Positions 25,054-36,100 of a DNA stretch of 64,000 nt are shown in pieces; within the stretch, counting starts at the first letter, position 1, and every line of letters starts with the position of its first letter. This DNA is from Sternotherus odoratus (taxonomy: Eukaryota > Chordata > Testudines > Kinosternidae). The DNA is taken from NCBI GenBank assembly GCA_032164245.1, contig JAVMKO010000002.1:62405840-62469839 (forward strand). Direction: 5' to 3'. Under the pieces are notes generated by a model. It made no database searches, was not told the DNA's origin, and saw only the letters and a list, made by a program, of their open reading frames with translations. The position numbers and the translations under genes are program-made.

Positions 25054-25330
25054 CAACAAAGTCCTGTGGCACCTTAAAGACTAACTATAAAGTTTTGCCT
25101 CACAACCTAAATCGTGCAGAACGCAATGCTACCCACAGCCTCAGAAACAACCCTGACATCATTATCAAAGAGGCTGATAAAGGAGGTGCTGTTGTCATCA
25201 TGGACAGGTCAGACTACCAAAAGGAGGCTACCAGACAACTCTATGCTTCAAAACTTTATAGTTAGTCTTTAAGGTGGCACAGGACTTTGTTACCTCTGCT
25301 ATTCCAGACGAACACGGCTACCTCTCTGAT
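25054..25330 (+). mobile_element. Penelope-like element fragment with target-site duplication
   Basis: A 14-bp perfect direct repeat, tcttgatacacatg, flanks the insert (25040-25053 and 25331-25344). The plus frame at 25098-25263 reads NNPDIIIKEADKGGAVVIMD followed by RSDYQKEATRQLY, the conserved N-terminal reverse transcriptase segment of Penelope-like elements (family pattern IIKPADKGGAVVILD). The fragment is bracketed by 41-bp inverted repeats (25057-25097 and 25249-25289) that match at 40 of 41 positions. The right end reads acacggctacctctctgatt. Severely truncated; the RT core and GIY-YIG domain are missing. Confidence 0.82.
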
Positions 25331-25700
25331 TCTTGATACACATGGTTGCTTATCTGTCATCCTTTATTTTACACATGCAAGGTTTTCAGAATTCCTGCAA
25401 ACCCAAGATAAAAGAAGGTTTCAAGAAAGAAGCAAACTTTCGACTATTTGATGGAGACAAAATGAGAAGTGAGAGATGAAGCTAGGGAAAGATCAAAATC
25501 TTCAGAGAAGATTCTAGATTCTGCTCCTTTCTTAAGAAACTGAATAATTTCTTTTCAAAGTATACATTAAGGGTCTGATTCTTCTCTTACTTACCTCCCT
25601 TTTAAACCAGGGTAACTTCAGTGACATCAACTGGTTACTCCCAGTTGTAAATCACTGTAAATCACATTATAATAAGGCTCTATATCCAGATGATGAACAA

Positions 25701-25936
25701 AGACTATGTCTACACTTAAACTGCTGCTACTACACCACTGTTGAATTCCAGTGTAAACACTCAATACAGTGACAGGAGGGGTTCTTCTCTCACCATAGTT
25801 AATCCACCTTCCCTAGAGGCAGTAACTAGTGCTGTCTACACTGGGGATTAGGTCGCCTTAACTAGATCTGGATTTATCACACCCCTGAATGACCTAGCTG
25901 GGTCAGTTTAACTTCTTACTGCAGAACTGGCCTTAG
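25701..25936. mobile_element. hAT-like MITE (agactatgtctacactt terminus)
   Basis: Left end agactatgtctacacttaaa faces a right end ending gaactggccttag, with internal tgacaggaggggttcttctc and ctgtctacactggggattagg. It is one of a set with related ends (tgtctwcac) at 47181-47428 and 52230-52502. No target-site duplication is clear. Confidence 0.5.
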
Positions 25937-26081
25937 GAAATGCTTAAAGTGTACAGGTTTTTTTATTGCAATCATCCACACTTTAAACAATATTAAGGAC
26001 CAAATTCTGCTCTCAGTTACAGCTCTGGAATGCCGCTGTAGGCAACACAGTGTCTCAGCTGTAACTCAGTCAAAATGTAAG

Positions 26082-26410
26082 ATTCTTAATAATGACCTAC
26101 ATAAAAACATAAAATCATCACTGATAAAGTTTGCAGAAGACACAAAAATTGGGAGGTGGCAATTAATGAAGAGGACAAGTCACTGATTCAGGACTATCTG
26201 GATCACTTGGTAAACTGGGTGCAAGCAAACAGTATGCATTTTAATACAGCTAAATGTAAATGTATACGGCTAGGGAACAAAGAATGAAGGTCATAATTAC
26301 AAGATGGGTGACTATCATGGGAATCAGTGACTCTGAAAAACATTTGGAGGTCCAGGTGGATAATCAGTTGAACATGTGCTCCCAGTGTCAGTCTCTGGGT
26401 TCAAGGCAAT
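26082..26410 (+). pseudogene. CR1 reverse transcriptase 3' fragment
   Basis: The plus strand reads SSLIKFAEDTKIG, a decayed form of the CR1 motif FADDTKLG carrying the RT catalytic Asp pair. After a frameshift it continues as DYLDHLVNWVQANSMHFNTA and KCKCIRLGNKE, the standard order of the CR1 thumb region. Later, HLEVQVDNQLNM corresponds to the LGVLVD..LNM segment. Several stops and frameshifts; a dead 5'-truncated LINE copy. Confidence 0.82.
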
Positions 26411-27973
26411 CATGCCTGGTGGTTAGAGAAATCCATAAGCACAGGTACAAGGATCAAAGCCAACTGTAGAGAGTGGACATGCATCATTGCACATTAAGAT
26501 CCTAGAATACCTACAAAAGTCAGGAAATTATTATTAAGTCCAACATTTTATCTTTCAATCACCCTATTATTTCCTGGTGTATCAGGTACATGGTATGCAA
26601 ACTCTTTCTCTGAACTGAAACCTTATAAAAAAGGATCCCCCTTGCAACTCACAGGCCCAACACCATGAGTTAATGATCATTTCCTAGATACTGTGACTTT
26701 AAATCAGGGCATCAATAGTATGTTAACCGATTTTTGATGTAACTCTTTGAAAACAAAATGAGCAATGCTTAGATGGGAAAGTGTCTCTTGTGGAAGTATG
26801 GGGGTATGCAGAAGGTCCGCCTTGTAAAGAAGGGGGCTATTGCAGGATATGAAGTCAGGGCCTACACCTGGAACTCCATCCAGGGGGAGCAAGTGCTGCT
26901 TAAAAAGAAAAAAAGGCAAATACTTGCTCAGAGGGGGCACACTCCAGGTCAGCTTCCTTTAGGTCTGTTTTACATAAAAAGTTACTGGGCAGAGAAGATG
27001 GAAGGAATGAAGTGGAGAGGGCTCAAGGAAGGAATCAAAAGAAGCATCTTTGTGGGTTGTAGGCATGTGGATCAGAGAGAAGCCATGGCCTTTGGCCAGA
27101 AAGATGGTGAGCCTGAAGGAGAAGATAATTAATTTAGAATGGAGGAAGTCCACATAGTTCCTATACATTCCCCAGAGGTGACTGACAGTATAGAAGCAAG
27201 AACAGAGAAAAAGAGATGCAAAGGGAGAGCCCAGTTTATACTACAGTGCAATGGACTATCAGGCAAAGGAGTGGCAGTAAGGAGGCAAGTGTCAAGGAGA
27301 GGATACAACTGAAGCAGAAGTAAATGGAATCAAGAGAGTTAATGAAGGGACAGTGAGAGGAGGTGCAGAATGAGAGTTGCAGAGAACACAGAACTGTTGA
27401 TAAAGTGGACATCACAGTGTGTGTATACTTTAATGCTGTCTTTAGTAATTTTTTTTAGTATTTTTTAATATTTTTAAAAAATACTATAGAAAAAATAATA
27501 ATAGGAATAATTCCCCCCCACCCCTCTTTGTCTGAAGTATTCTTCAAGGGGATTGAGAGGTAATGACAGGCAATTCGATAAATGGAACCTTTCATTTCTG
27601 GGTATCTACTTCAAATCATGACAGGTCACATGACAATTGTTCAGAGCCCTCAGTTCAAGAAATGATCCAATTGTCCCATTTTAGTTCCTACATCACAAAA
27701 ACAATCACAAGTAGCACATGGTTGGCAGAGAGGGCAAGAAACAGGTGAGAAGAGAGACCAAACCATGTTCTAACTACAAGCAGTCATATCAAGCCTGGCC
27801 TGAGGCACTCTTTTAGTGGGGGCACGGTGAAGAGAAACTAGAACTGCTACTGTTTGCCCCACACTTGTGCCTAAATTATGACTTTAGTAGGGCTGCCAGT
27901 TCAACCAATGCTCACTGTACATGAAAAATTAAAAGTAGAAGACTTTCTGCATCTCGCCAGGACTCTATTTAAG

Positions 27974-28072
27974 ACTTGATTTTCAGAGATGCTGATCACT
28001 CCCAGCTTCCACTGATGTCAATTGGATTTATGGGTGGTCAGTACTGCTGAAAAATCAATCCCTAAACAAATC
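27974..28072. repeat. Short palindromic dispersed repeat
   Basis: Arms gattttcagagatgctgatc and gtcagtactgctgaaaaatc face each other around a ccactgatgtcaattgg centre. The centre is a degenerate member of the ttgacttcaatgg palindromes seen elsewhere in the window. Confidence 0.5.
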
Positions 28073-28682
28073 AACCTTTTGAAGATCAACATTTCACTTC
28101 CACGCCTCCTTTTGAGGGATAAAATGAACCCAACGATCAGGTAAGCAACTCATCGCTATTCCAAAGGTATGATAGTTCCAGTGATGGCCATTAAAAGAAA
28201 AACACTCAACATTTACCTACAGTAAACCATTCTCTCCCATTCCATTGTCTTGTAACTATGGATAAATGTTGAATTTCTAGTGGCACCCCCTCTGTAAGAA
28301 TTTCAAACACACATTACTCACCAGCTGTTATCCTATCAAACATATCCATATTCATAAACTTTTAAAAAGACAGATTTTTTAAAGACACTTTGGAACAGTT
28401 TCAGGATATTGTGCTGCCAGCGAATAACTTATGGATGTAAATCTCCATGAAGCATTTGGCTGCAGTGAACGTGCTAAAATAAATCCTCATAAACTTTTGA
28501 TTAAAAAACTGGAGCATGTGTACAATCTACATACACATTTATCTCCCCTCCCAACTAGTCTCTAAAGACTAGAAATTCACAAGGCACTAGTCTGTCTTAT
28601 GGAGCATTAGGTCCCTGACCAAATAGCTGGAAAAAATAAAAGAGCACCTGAAAGCATAAGTTGTGACTAGTTTAGAACTTCA

Positions 28683-28986
28683 CAGATGCCAGCTCTCACA
28701 ATTTTATCATGAGTCTCGTGATATTCCAAATTCTTCTTAAAGTCTCATCTCTTGGTGTCATATGAATGTATGAGAATCTGGAGTTTCTTTAAAAAAAAAA
28801 CCTGGCGTTTCTAGCCATCATGGTTACAAAGAAAAGCTTGAAAATGTCATTTAAGCATACCACACAGGCTCACAAAAGACCCAAAATGTTTGGCTTTGTT
28901 TTTACATTTCACGATTTTTAAGTGAATCTCGTTATTATTAGAGGCCTGACTCACAAATTTTCAAAGAGTTTGGTCTGGCAACACTG
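28683..28986. mobile_element. MITE-like repeat, copy 2 (cagatgccagctct terminus)
   Basis: Second copy of the family at 23183-23497: cagatgccagctctcacaat, catgagtctcgtgatattcc, aaagtctcatctcttggtgt, aaagcttgaaaatg, cctgactcacaaatttt. The right end tctggcaacactg is better preserved here and faces the left end, giving the terminal inverted repeat. Confidence 0.65.
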
Positions 28987-31250
28987 GTTAATGTAGAGAT
29001 CAAAGATTCAGGATTCAGACTGGACTCCCGGAAAATAAAGTTTCAAATTCCAACAAGGTAGACCTTTTGGGTTTCTCATGGGAGGAACGTTGAATACCTG
29101 CAGTTTACTTTCTCTGTAGGTATAGATGTCTCTTACTCAAAGAGTAAGACCCTGCAGCTAGAGTCCTACCTGCTCAATATAGACATATTACAGCTCCCAT
29201 GGCATTTTGTTAAAAATGAAGTGTTTAGTTCAAAGAGAAGGGCTTTGCTCTTAGTAGAAGTCAGGCATCGGACACAGTGCTCTGGAGCTCTAGCTGTTGG
29301 TGGAGCAGAATCTCATGGCAGGCTGTCCTGAAGCCTGTTGCAATGATTCTCAACCTGCCAAGGTCCACATGGGATGCAATACATGACAGAGACTTATTAT
29401 GAGGGACACAAAAATATGATTCATACAGGAAACTTAAAACGCTGCAGGATTCATTTCTTTTTTATGGATCTCTCTATAATCATAGTTTTTAGCTCCTTTA
29501 TTTCCATGGTAAATATTTTTAACCAGAACAATGAGGTGGAATCAAAATTTGTGTGGAATGCAGGTAATATCAGAAGTAAAATGAGAGGCATTTAAGAGTT
29601 ATGGCTGGCTACACTTTACATAGCAAGCCTGACTTGCACATCTGCACAAACAGCATCGCATAGTTTGATACCCACATTGTCAATTTCTAGTAATATCAGG
29701 TCGAGTACAGTTTGCTACAATGCCAGACTGAGAATCAGGGCACAGAGTGAGAAACATCTGAAATTAGTCTGTTTACAAGCAATTATATTTCAATTCCAGA
29801 TATGGAATTATTCTACATTAGGAAGGTGAGTCATTGGTCTAACTTAAACCAAACTTAAAAAGACAGGCCAGAACAAAAGGGCACCAAAAAGCAAGCTGAT
29901 TCGACTATGTGTATCTTAGGGTAACTATTTGAACTCTGTGGAAGGAGGAGCAAAAGTAGTATTAGTGGAGAGGTATGGAAATTAGCAAAATCACCATCAC
30001 AGTCACTGGCAGCAGCTCCATCCATATGAAAACACTTGAACTATGCTTCGGAGCAGACAAAGGGAAAATAATCTTTTACGCAAAAGAAAATAGAAGGGGA
30101 AAAAACAAAACTGTGAAAATCCAAGGTGTTGGATTTAAAATCAGAGAAATGAGCTCCCTATTTGTCTACTTTAATTAAGCCCCATTTTACAATAATCAGC
30201 ATGGCTTTAAATTCAAGGCTTTCAACTGCCAATGGTTTATTCTGATCTAGGGAAATCAGCAGCATTTGCTTTTTTCTGCAGGCATCGAATAATCTCTCAA
30301 CATGCTGAGAAAAGTCCATCAAGGACGGCAACAGCTTGCCAGCTGTACAGTCCTGTACTGCTCAGTTATGTTTAATTGTATAATGGTTTTTTATTATGAT
30401 ATGTTACGTTCCACTGCTGCTGCCTCGGTGGCCCAGAGGGAATGTGTGTGTGAACAGGATATTTCATCTCAGGGCACTTTTCTGTATAAAAAAATCACTT
30501 TTTAATACATGCAAACAAAAACAAATATTAAACACAAACACAATACAAAGATATCCCAGTATCAAACAAGCTAAACAAAGACAAGGTATGGTCACTCCCC
30601 ATCAATTTCAGTGCTGGAGAGCAGGGCACACATTTGGCAGTGGTGTTTAGTGACTTCTCCTCCCCAGTTTAGGGGGTCTCCGCACTTTTCTAGAGACTGT
30701 AAGTTATGGCTAAAATACTAGCTGCCACTCACTTGGCATGGGAGCAGTGATCCTGATACAGTGGTGGGGAACAGTTAGTGGTCTGGGTGGAACACTCTCT
30801 TTTGAGGGTGTGTATATCTGCCTCTCACAAGCCTATCTTGAGTCTAGTTGAATCCTCAGCTGCTCCTAGACTCTTCCATAGCAGCAATGGTCCACAATGT
30901 CTTCCAAATTCTGCTGCTGGCCAGGAGCTTGCTGATCTCACACTTACTCACATGTTTGTCACCTCTACTCTTGACTCCGGTAGTGGGCGTCACTTTAAGC
31001 CCACCTACAAACTGCAATGAGTGAGGCATTCACTTGACTACCTATTGAATGGTATAGGCTGCTGTGAGTGTGTAACACTTTGCTCAAGCTTCTTCACTGG
31101 CTTTCTGTTTGCTGCCAGGTGAAGTTCAATTAAATTAAAGTGAAAGCCTGGAATAATCTGGAACTCTATTATTGTGAATCACATCTTTATCTTGAGATGT
31201 TTGATTGAGAAAGGGATAGCCATCAGAGAAGATTAGTCATTGCTGACTAC

Positions 31251-31700
31251 TCATTCAACAATGATGACTTGCATTTTCTTCTGTCTGTTTCTTAATTCTG
31301 TTTTGGTGGCAGCCTCACATTTAACATTGATGGTGGTCTTTTTCATGTCATCATCATCATCTTTGTCCAACAGACCAATATCATCTGCCAAGTCAAGATC
31401 TTGAAGTTTTCCTCTACTCCACCTAACTCCTGTATCTTCCTTTGATGCTACCCTTTGCATCATATAATCTATTACAATGTGGAAAAGAGGGGATGATAAA
31501 ATGTAATTCTGCTCTACTCCAGTGATGATATCAAATAAATTGGTATCTCCACTTTCTGTCTTTACACAGCATTTTGAGCTTTTGTACAGTATCTTGACTA
31601 GTGACTCTGTCTCTTTCTAGGAAACCCAGATTGTTGTAAGATGTTCCATTGTGACACTATGAATTCAGTCAAAAGCTTTGGTAGTCAGCAATGATGGTGT
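31251..31700 (-). pseudogene. Non-LTR retrotransposon RT fragment (inverted 5' part)
   Basis: Read on the minus strand, this part contains a decayed AFDSVH-type palm segment (FD-stop-IHSV), GDTNLFDIITGVEQNYILSS, VIDYMMQRV, and then GVRWSRGKLQDLDLADDIGL with the catalytic Asp pair at about 31370-31398. The order and spacing are those of a LINE reverse transcriptase (cf. the common GIRW...LEDLDFADDIALL arrangement), with stops. It is joined head to head with the downstream part of the same protein on the plus strand, starting near 31726. The clade is not assigned; RTE-like or similar. Confidence 0.8.
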
Positions 31701-31725
31701 TTATCTGACTGATAGTGAAGAACAG

Positions 31726-32085
31726 CACATCATGGAAGCATAATCAGTGCTGATGACCAACTCCATAAGGAGATCGAAGCAATAACTAGGAAGGCAAGGG
31801 GAGCTTTTTCCAGACTGGTAAATATTTTGAAAAATAAGGAAATGAACATAAGAATCAAGATAAAGTTATATGATGTCATTCTGATACCAACATTGTTATA
31901 TGCTTCTGAAACTTGGCAAATGCTAGAAGCCCACCACCCACCCACCAGGAAATGTAATGCATTGCGTCAGAGATGCTTGTGGAGAATACTTGGCACCTAC
32001 TGGTGGGCTAAAGTAACTAATGCTGATGCGTTACAAACTTGGTTGACTTGTGCCTCCCATTCTGGGACATGTGATCGCCCCTACA
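31726..32085 (+). pseudogene. Non-LTR retrotransposon C-terminal fragment, first part
   Basis: The plus strand reads GSIISADDQLHKEIEAITRK, ARGAFSRL, then IRIKIKLYDVILIPTLLYAS followed by ETWQ and QRCLWRILGTYWWAKVTNAD. This is the characteristic region after the RT domain in many LINEs (pattern YLGS.IS.DG..., LLYGSETW, LR.ILGI.W.D.V.N). It continues the protein whose earlier segment lies inverted at 31251-31700. It breaks off near 32045-32085, where a palindromic insert begins, and resumes at about 32712. Confidence 0.82.
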
Positions 32086-32089
32086 TGTC

Positions 32090-32710
32090 TTCTCTGTCCT
32101 GCACTTAGCCCAGGGCCACTGGACGCTTCCCACCCCATATTACTTGCAGGAAGTGGAAGGGGGCTCTGTCCTTCTTCTGCTGTGACTCATCCCGGCATAT
32201 TTGGTCACTTTCCTGGCACCCAGGCCCGAGCAGGGAGTTGGATGGAGCCACTTCTCACGTTCCTAGAGCCATGCACTCTGGGTTGCTGCTCTGTGCAGTG
32301 CAGTCATTGCCTGAGAGAGTCTGGTGGTGGCAGCCCACTCCCTGTCTGGGCCCAGCTGCTGGGGACAGGGGCTGAGTGAACCGGAAACTTGACCAGGGCA
32401 AGGACAGGGACTCCGACTCACTTAGCCCCTATCTCTGGCAACTGAGCCTGGGCGGGGAGCAGGCCACCACCACCACCACCCCAGACAGGCACTCTCTCAG
32501 GCAGATGATGCGCTGCACAGAGCAACCTCCCAGCAGCTGGTATGAGATGTGGCTGGTCCTGCCCCTTCTGTTCCCTGGCCAGGCCGGGCTGCCAGGGATA
32601 GGGGCCAAGCGTACTGGGGGCAGATGCAGTGGGAGAAGGGACCTCTCTCCCTCCCTTCGAGCAGGCCAATCTGGAGATGGGGGTGGGGGGCGCACTTGAC
32701 TCCATATGTC
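32090..32710. repeat. Large GC-rich palindrome inserted in a LINE copy
   Basis: Two arms of roughly 250-300 bases face each other around a short centre near 32380-32410. Clear matching blocks are tgctctgtgcagtgcag (32290s) against ctgcacagagca (about 32513-32524), and attgcctgagagagt (32310s) against actctctcaggcaga (about 32489-32503). Fainter matching continues outward in both directions. It interrupts the C-terminal coding region of a LINE. The overlapping open frames here on both strands are by-products of the palindrome. Confidence 0.65.
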
Positions 32711-32711
32711 A

Positions 32712-32990
32712 CCCTACACATTGCCTCTGGTTACAAAGGACTGTCCAAAAGACTGTACTGACAATGATTCAAGAAAGAAGGTGGAACTGGTTTAGCCATG
32801 TTGAATGGACGTCAAAAGGCTATTGCCAGATAAGCCCTTTACTGGATGGATATCATTCAGAGGAAGACGGAAAAGAGGACAACAACATGAGACATTAAAA
32901 AAGGCTTTGAGAAAGATGTTGCTGTCATGGAAACAAACTATAATGAAGTAAGAAGTGTGGCAGTAGATAGACGGAGACAGAAACACTGGA
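32712..32990 (+). pseudogene. Non-LTR retrotransposon C-terminal fragment, second part
   Basis: The plus strand reads IQERRWNWFSHVEW, and after a frameshift GWISFRGRRKRGQQHETLKK. These correspond to the terminal RR.RWIGHV...GKRKRGRP...W motifs of LINEs of the kind found at 31726-32085. It is the remainder of the same copy beyond the palindromic insert. It decays after about 32990. Confidence 0.75.
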
Positions 32991-33050
32991 TTACCTCATG
33001 AGTCACGAGGTACAAGAGCATCTAAAAAATAAAGCCCAAAGTACCCTATA

Positions 33051-33178
33051 CCTCAGTGGTTACAGCACGCACCTGGGGGGTCAGAAAGCCAAGTTAAAGT
33101 CCCAACTCAATAACAGACATCGTGAAGATTTGAACCTACATCTTCCACATGCTAGGAGAGCAGTCTGGTTACTGAGGG
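33051..33178. repeat. Palindromic tRNA-like repeat, copy 1
   Basis: cctcagtggttacagcacgc at the left faces gagagcagtctggttactgagg at the right. The minus strand carries a B-box-like taggttcaaatc at 33126-33137. This matches the foldback tRNA-related structure also seen at 48059-48865 and 57961-58189. Not a functional tRNA gene: no complete cloverleaf. Confidence 0.6.
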
Positions 33179-36100
33179 TATTGGGGATGGCACCACTGCC
33201 TCTATTTGTGCAGAGTAGGTGTGCTCTGATATCTCCAACTGGATCAGACTCCGGAGTTAACACAGGCAGGGAAATGCTTAGTTTGAGAATCCTGCCGGGA
33301 TCCCAGAGCAAGCTTGTCATTGTCAGGACATAGGCGGTAGGCAGTAGCTGACTAGGAGTTTTAAGAAACTAAATTTTTACTTAGGCCTCTAAAATGGCAG
33401 TTAGGACTTGGTGGATGTAGCCCCACATGATCAGCAGCAAGGTCCCCTCAACTTAGGACCCCTTTCCCCACATGTCGAATTCATGCACCTCTGCAGTCCA
33501 TCAGAGCCCAAATCTCAAGTCCTTCTGCTTATGATAACAAAACATTTTGTTTAGTTTTCTATAGGATTTTTTGCTTTTGCAAATGGCATATCTAATTTGT
33601 GCGCTATTCTCTATAACTCAGGGCTTACCTGCTATGACTACAGGAGCTATGCAAAGCAATACACAAACATACACAATTTTCCCTCAAGGAGGGACATTAC
33701 TCATTTTAGTCCCAACATTATCTGTTTCTCACAAATTTGTTATTCCCTCACTTTTATGGTTGAAAAGTTTACAGCAAAAATGAAAAAGAAAACATGGAAG
33801 GGTGGTGACAAAAAGAGTTATCCACTCTGAAGCAATGAATTCCAGGGCATTAAGTTTCCTGCATGACAATTTTGTATTCCTCTCAATTTGGGGCTTTGTC
33901 ACACATTGCATCCCACATTTGGACACTGGGAAGTTGAGAGGTATGTAAATAAATATCTTATTAACTTCGGAGGGATATTGTATCAACAGTTCAAATTTAA
34001 TTACAACACAGGAAACCTGGAGGAGGGCATCACAGCTGATATTTTTCAATTGTTTCAGTTTCTCTTTTCCATTTCCTTATGCAGACTTTCTTGAATTCAT
34101 TAGAAGAATGAGGCTGGATTGGATCTGATTTTATCATGGTTGACAAGGAATTGCAATGATTTACTCCCCCCTCCTCCCAGACCCAATGACTTTAGTTAAG
34201 CTAGCCCTAGGCTCAAGTGCTTGAAGAACTTTTTAAAACAAAAAACTTGTGCATGGCACGAATTTCCCTACAGTTTTACAGCCTGACCTTCAAGGTCTGT
34301 ATCTTCAATTTTTGAAAAATATATGCTAAATATTGTTGCTATTATTTTTCCCTTGTCAAAATTAGCTGCCACCTAAATTTACCTAATTCGATATAGCTGT
34401 TCATTTGAACTACATTAAAGCATTGGTACTTGGAAAAGTAACTTATCCAATTGATTTCCTTTTCATTCCTTCCCCCTTTTATAAGTTTTTGCTTTTAGGC
34501 AATAGTTTAGTGGTAGGAAGATATGGATCTCTGTAACATCACGGCTCTTTTACACACTCTACCACCCATTGCACAATATCTACATCATCAGGGAAAACTG
34601 CTCACTATGTTGCTGTAGTCTGCTCCAAAGCACTCTTTTATATTGGCAGAGAGAAGAATTCACAGAGATGAGCATGTGGATGTGTGTTTCCATAAAGCAC
34701 AGATACAAACAAACATAGGATTGTTCATTATACAGCGTACCAGCCTAACTGACATCCTAGAAGGAACACATGCTACTATATCCTAATGAACATGTACAAA
34801 TTGTGTCATTAAAAATATCTCTGTTCTGCCTTTGCCAGAATGCCCCCCTCTGGTATCCAAACAAGCACTGCTTTGCCCCCCAGACACTCTGAGCCTGCAG
34901 CTGACTGCAGCTCCCTGCACTTTATTAAGTTAGTTCTTTTAAAAGAGCCCTTGAAGTACACACACTGTCTCTCTCTCCCCTCCCCCCCCCATAACTAGTC
35001 TACTCTGGTGTGAGTCAGAGAGGAGCTGGTTCAGGGGGTAGGGCAGAAGAGCACAGCTGAAAGAAGAACAGAGATGGCTTGAGAGGCAGGGATTGCTAAA
35101 AGCTAGGATAAGAGTAGAGCTGTCTTTGAGTTTTTCTTTTTATATCTACTCTTAAATGAAGCAGTTCAGATATAGCTGAACTATTTTCCCCCCATTTCAC
35201 TGATGTCTCCTGAATTCACTACTGTTCAGCACAAACTCAACAGCAATTTCAGTGAAAGAATGGCTAACGTTAGCGAGATGACTATATCATTAACCACTTC
35301 AGAACCATCACTCGATATAGTCTTGTAGTATCTAGATATTCCAGCTTGGACAGTCATTGTTCAGCACTTACAAATGTTTTGGGGAAATCATCTAACTCTC
35401 TCCCCAAAAATCACAGCCCACTCTAGTAGTGTAAAAGTCGAGGAAAGAGAAAGGAAAACTATTTTGACAATGGAAAAGATGCATGGTTCAACCATTTCAG
35501 ACAACAATATTTATTTCTGAAGAGCTTGAGAAGGAAATAGTTTCACACAGACCTTCATTCTAAGGGTAAAATTTTTGGTTAACTCCTTGTCTAGAGCTAG
35601 ATACATTGGGATTTTGGTACAAATATGAGTGAGGGCTTTTAAATGACACAATCAACTTAAAAATAAATCACTCACCTCTCCTTTTTCATTTGGAAAACTC
35701 AATAGGATATATAAAGGTTAAGATATCCCAAGTACTGTATTTAAAGGAAGCATTAAAAAAATACAACTGAATGAAGAGAGTAAATGAAGATGCTTGAACT
35801 CGTTTGCTTTCCTCCACTCCTCCTTTATTTGCCATCTGTCTTCCTTATAGAAGGTGATTTGTTTTTATGTAGCACTTTTTAGACTCAAAATATCCCAAAG
35901 CAAAAATAAGTTAATGACCATGTACGCAAATGGAAATCATCATCCACTATGTACTCAGCCATAGTTCTACCATTGTCTTAAAATTAGTGCCTCTTTTAGG
36001 GCTACTATTAACTTCAGTGGGTTTTGGATCAGGCCTATTGAACTTGGGATGTGGGGTTTTCTTTGGCCTAAACATGTACAAAGCTGTTAATTTTCAAAAA

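Noticed and set aside
26773..27132. 119-codon plus frame
   Set aside because: No recognisable domain; a shadow frame on the opposite strand is also open. Probably chance.
32050..32761. Multiple overlapping frames of 70-109 codons on both strands
   Set aside because: By-products of the GC-rich palindrome; no domain.
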